DNA of 9,538 nucleotides, taken from DASROJ01 sp035646975. Lineage in GTDB: Bacteria; Acidobacteriota; Polarisedimenticolia; JACPZX01; DASXTC01. Numbering within the stretch: the stretch's first letter is position 1; each line of letters opens with the position of its first letter. The position numbers and the translations under genes were made by a program. The DNA is taken from NCBI GenBank assembly GCA_035646975.1, contig DASROJ010000165.1, positions 1 to 9,538 of the forward strand, given 5' to 3'. Shown here in pieces: positions 8,626 to 9,538 of this stretch. The notes below the pieces were generated by a model. It did not search any database, had not been told where the DNA came from, and worked only from the letters and a program-made list of their open reading frames with translations.

Positions 8626-9538
8626 ATGAACGGATACCGTCATGTGCTTTCCGCGTCGATGCTGCTCATCGTCGTGGGTCTTGTCGCTTCCACCGGACCG
8701 CGCGCTCAGGATGCCCCGCCGCCGTCCAACCCGCAGAACGAAGCGCGCCAATTCCAGCAGCAGGGGCTGGCGGCCTACCAGCGCAAGGACTACCTCGCGT
8801 TCGTCGAGAATATGCAGAAGGCCGTGGCGCTGCTTCCCGATCACCCGGGGATGATCTACCGGCTGGCCGTGGCCTCGGCATTGGTGGGCAACAAGGACGA
8901 CTCGCTGGCGCAGCTCAGGCGGTTGGTGAGCATGAGCATCGTCGAGGACATCTCGGGCGATCCCGATTTCGACTCGCTGAAGGATTCCCCCGAGTTCCAG
9001 CGCATCGTCGAGGCGATGAAAGGACTCAAGACGCGTGTCGGCACCAGCGTGCTGGCGTTCCGGCTCGCCGAAAAGGATCTGATCCCGGAGGGGGTGACCC
9101 ACGATCCGGTGACGGGCGATTTCTTCGTGGGCAGCGTGCACAACCGCAAGATCCTGAGAGTCAGCAAACGCGGCAAGGCGCAGGACTTCACATCCGAAAA
9201 ACAGGACGGCCTGTGGGCGGTGCTGGGGATGAAGGTCGATGCCCAACGCCGCGCGCTGTGGGCCTGCAGCTCGGCTGTGCCGCAGATGAAAGACGCTCAG
9301 CCTGACGAGCTGGGCCGCGCGACGCTGTTCAAGTTCGATCTGAATACCGGCGCGCTGGTGAAGAAGTATCCGCTCGGAAACGGGGACGCGGGACACAACT
9401 GCAACGACCTGGTGGTGAGCGCGCAGGGCGATGTCTTCGTGTCGGACGCCGAGTCATCCGAGGTGCTGAAGCTGGCGCAGGGCGCCGACGGCTTCGCTGC
9501 GCTGGTCCCGGCGGGCCAGCTTCGGTCCCCGCAAGGGC
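8626..9538 (+). CDS. Secreted TPR plus SMP-30/gluconolactonase-like beta-propeller protein (3' truncated by window)
   Basis: 304 codons are visible and the frame is still open at the window edge. Residues 1 to about 28 are a signal peptide (basic start, MLLIVVGLVA core, PRAQ cleavage region), so the protein is probably periplasmic or exported. Residues about 39-130 form TPR-like helices (ARQFQQQGLAAYQRKDYLAFVENMQKAV, then AVASALVGNKDDSLAQLRRLV). From about 145 onwards, propeller blades resemble SMP-30: PEGVTHDPVTGDFFVGS, LWAVLGMKVDAQRRALWACS, and CNDLVVSAQGDVFVSDAES. Glu155 and Asn260 sit where SMP-30 enzymes place metal ligands, so hydrolase activity is possible but unproved. An AGGA at 8615-8618, 7 nt upstream, supports the ATG. 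The substrate is unknown. The gene is divergent from the metallopeptidase and may share regulation with it. Confidence 0.85.
   Translation, partial: MNGYRHVLSASMLLIVVGLVASTGPRAQDAPPPSNPQNEARQFQQQGLAAYQRKDYLAFVENMQKAVALLPDHPGMIYRLAVASALVGNKDDSLAQLRRLVSMSIVEDISGDPDFDSLKDSPEFQRIVEAMKGLKTRVGTSVLAFRLAEKDLIPEGVTHDPVTGDFFVGSVHNRKILRVSKRGKAQDFTSEKQDGLWAVLGMKVDAQRRALWACSSAVPQMKDAQPDELGRATLFKFDLNTGALVKKYPLGNGDAGHNCNDLVVSAQGDVFVSDAESSEVLKLAQGADGFAALVPAGQLRSPQG

Noticed and set aside
8554..9396. 280-codon minus-strand frame opposite the propeller gene
   Set aside because: The plus strand encodes recognisable signal peptide, TPR and propeller sequence. The minus frame shows no family features.

Overview
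The window is a GC-rich stretch (about two-thirds G+C by eye) of ordinary bacterial chromosome. It holds no rRNA, tRNA, CRISPR array, insertion sequence or phage gene that I can see. Base composition, short gene spacing and gene content (aerobic histidine breakdown, purine synthesis, secreted metallopeptidase, secreted TPR/beta-propeller protein) suit a soil-type phylum such as Acidobacteriota or a related uncultured lineage. That assignment is inference and weak, because no phylogenetic marker other than purA is present.

Left part (58-4543, minus strand): a tight three-gene operon, hutH -> hutU -> AAA+ ATPase. HutH (histidine ammonia-lyase) and HutU (urocanate hydratase) are full length with their catalytic residues, and carry out the first two steps of histidine degradation. 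The third gene encodes a 434-residue STAND/archaeal-type P-loop ATPase with a winged-helix region and a Pro/Arg-rich tail. Both junctions are 4-bp ATGA stop/start overlaps, so the three proteins look translationally coupled. HutI and HutG/HutF are not in the window. Only 57 bp follow the ATPase, so they could lie beyond the edge.

Middle (4544-6345, plus strand): a 157-bp divergent intergenic region carrying a perfect 8-bp inverted repeat separates the hut operon from purA (adenylosuccinate synthetase). purA is followed by a short cold-shock-domain gene preceded by a 115-bp leader that can form hairpins.

Right part: convergent with the cold-shock gene (5 bp between stops) is a minus-strand gene for a secreted HEMGH zinc metallopeptidase. 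Its reading frame is broken by a single in-frame TAG after codon 567, and 123 further codons stay open in the same frame. A 199-bp divergent region contains three phased 14-bp repeats (core GTTTCAC) and two overlapping, opposed -10-like boxes. It leads to a plus-strand gene for a secreted TPR plus SMP-30/gluconolactonase-like beta-propeller protein that runs off the right edge.

Most worth following up are the ATPase locked into a hut operon, the amber-interrupted metallopeptidase, and the phased repeats between the last two genes. No clearly new multi-gene system can be demonstrated from this sequence alone.
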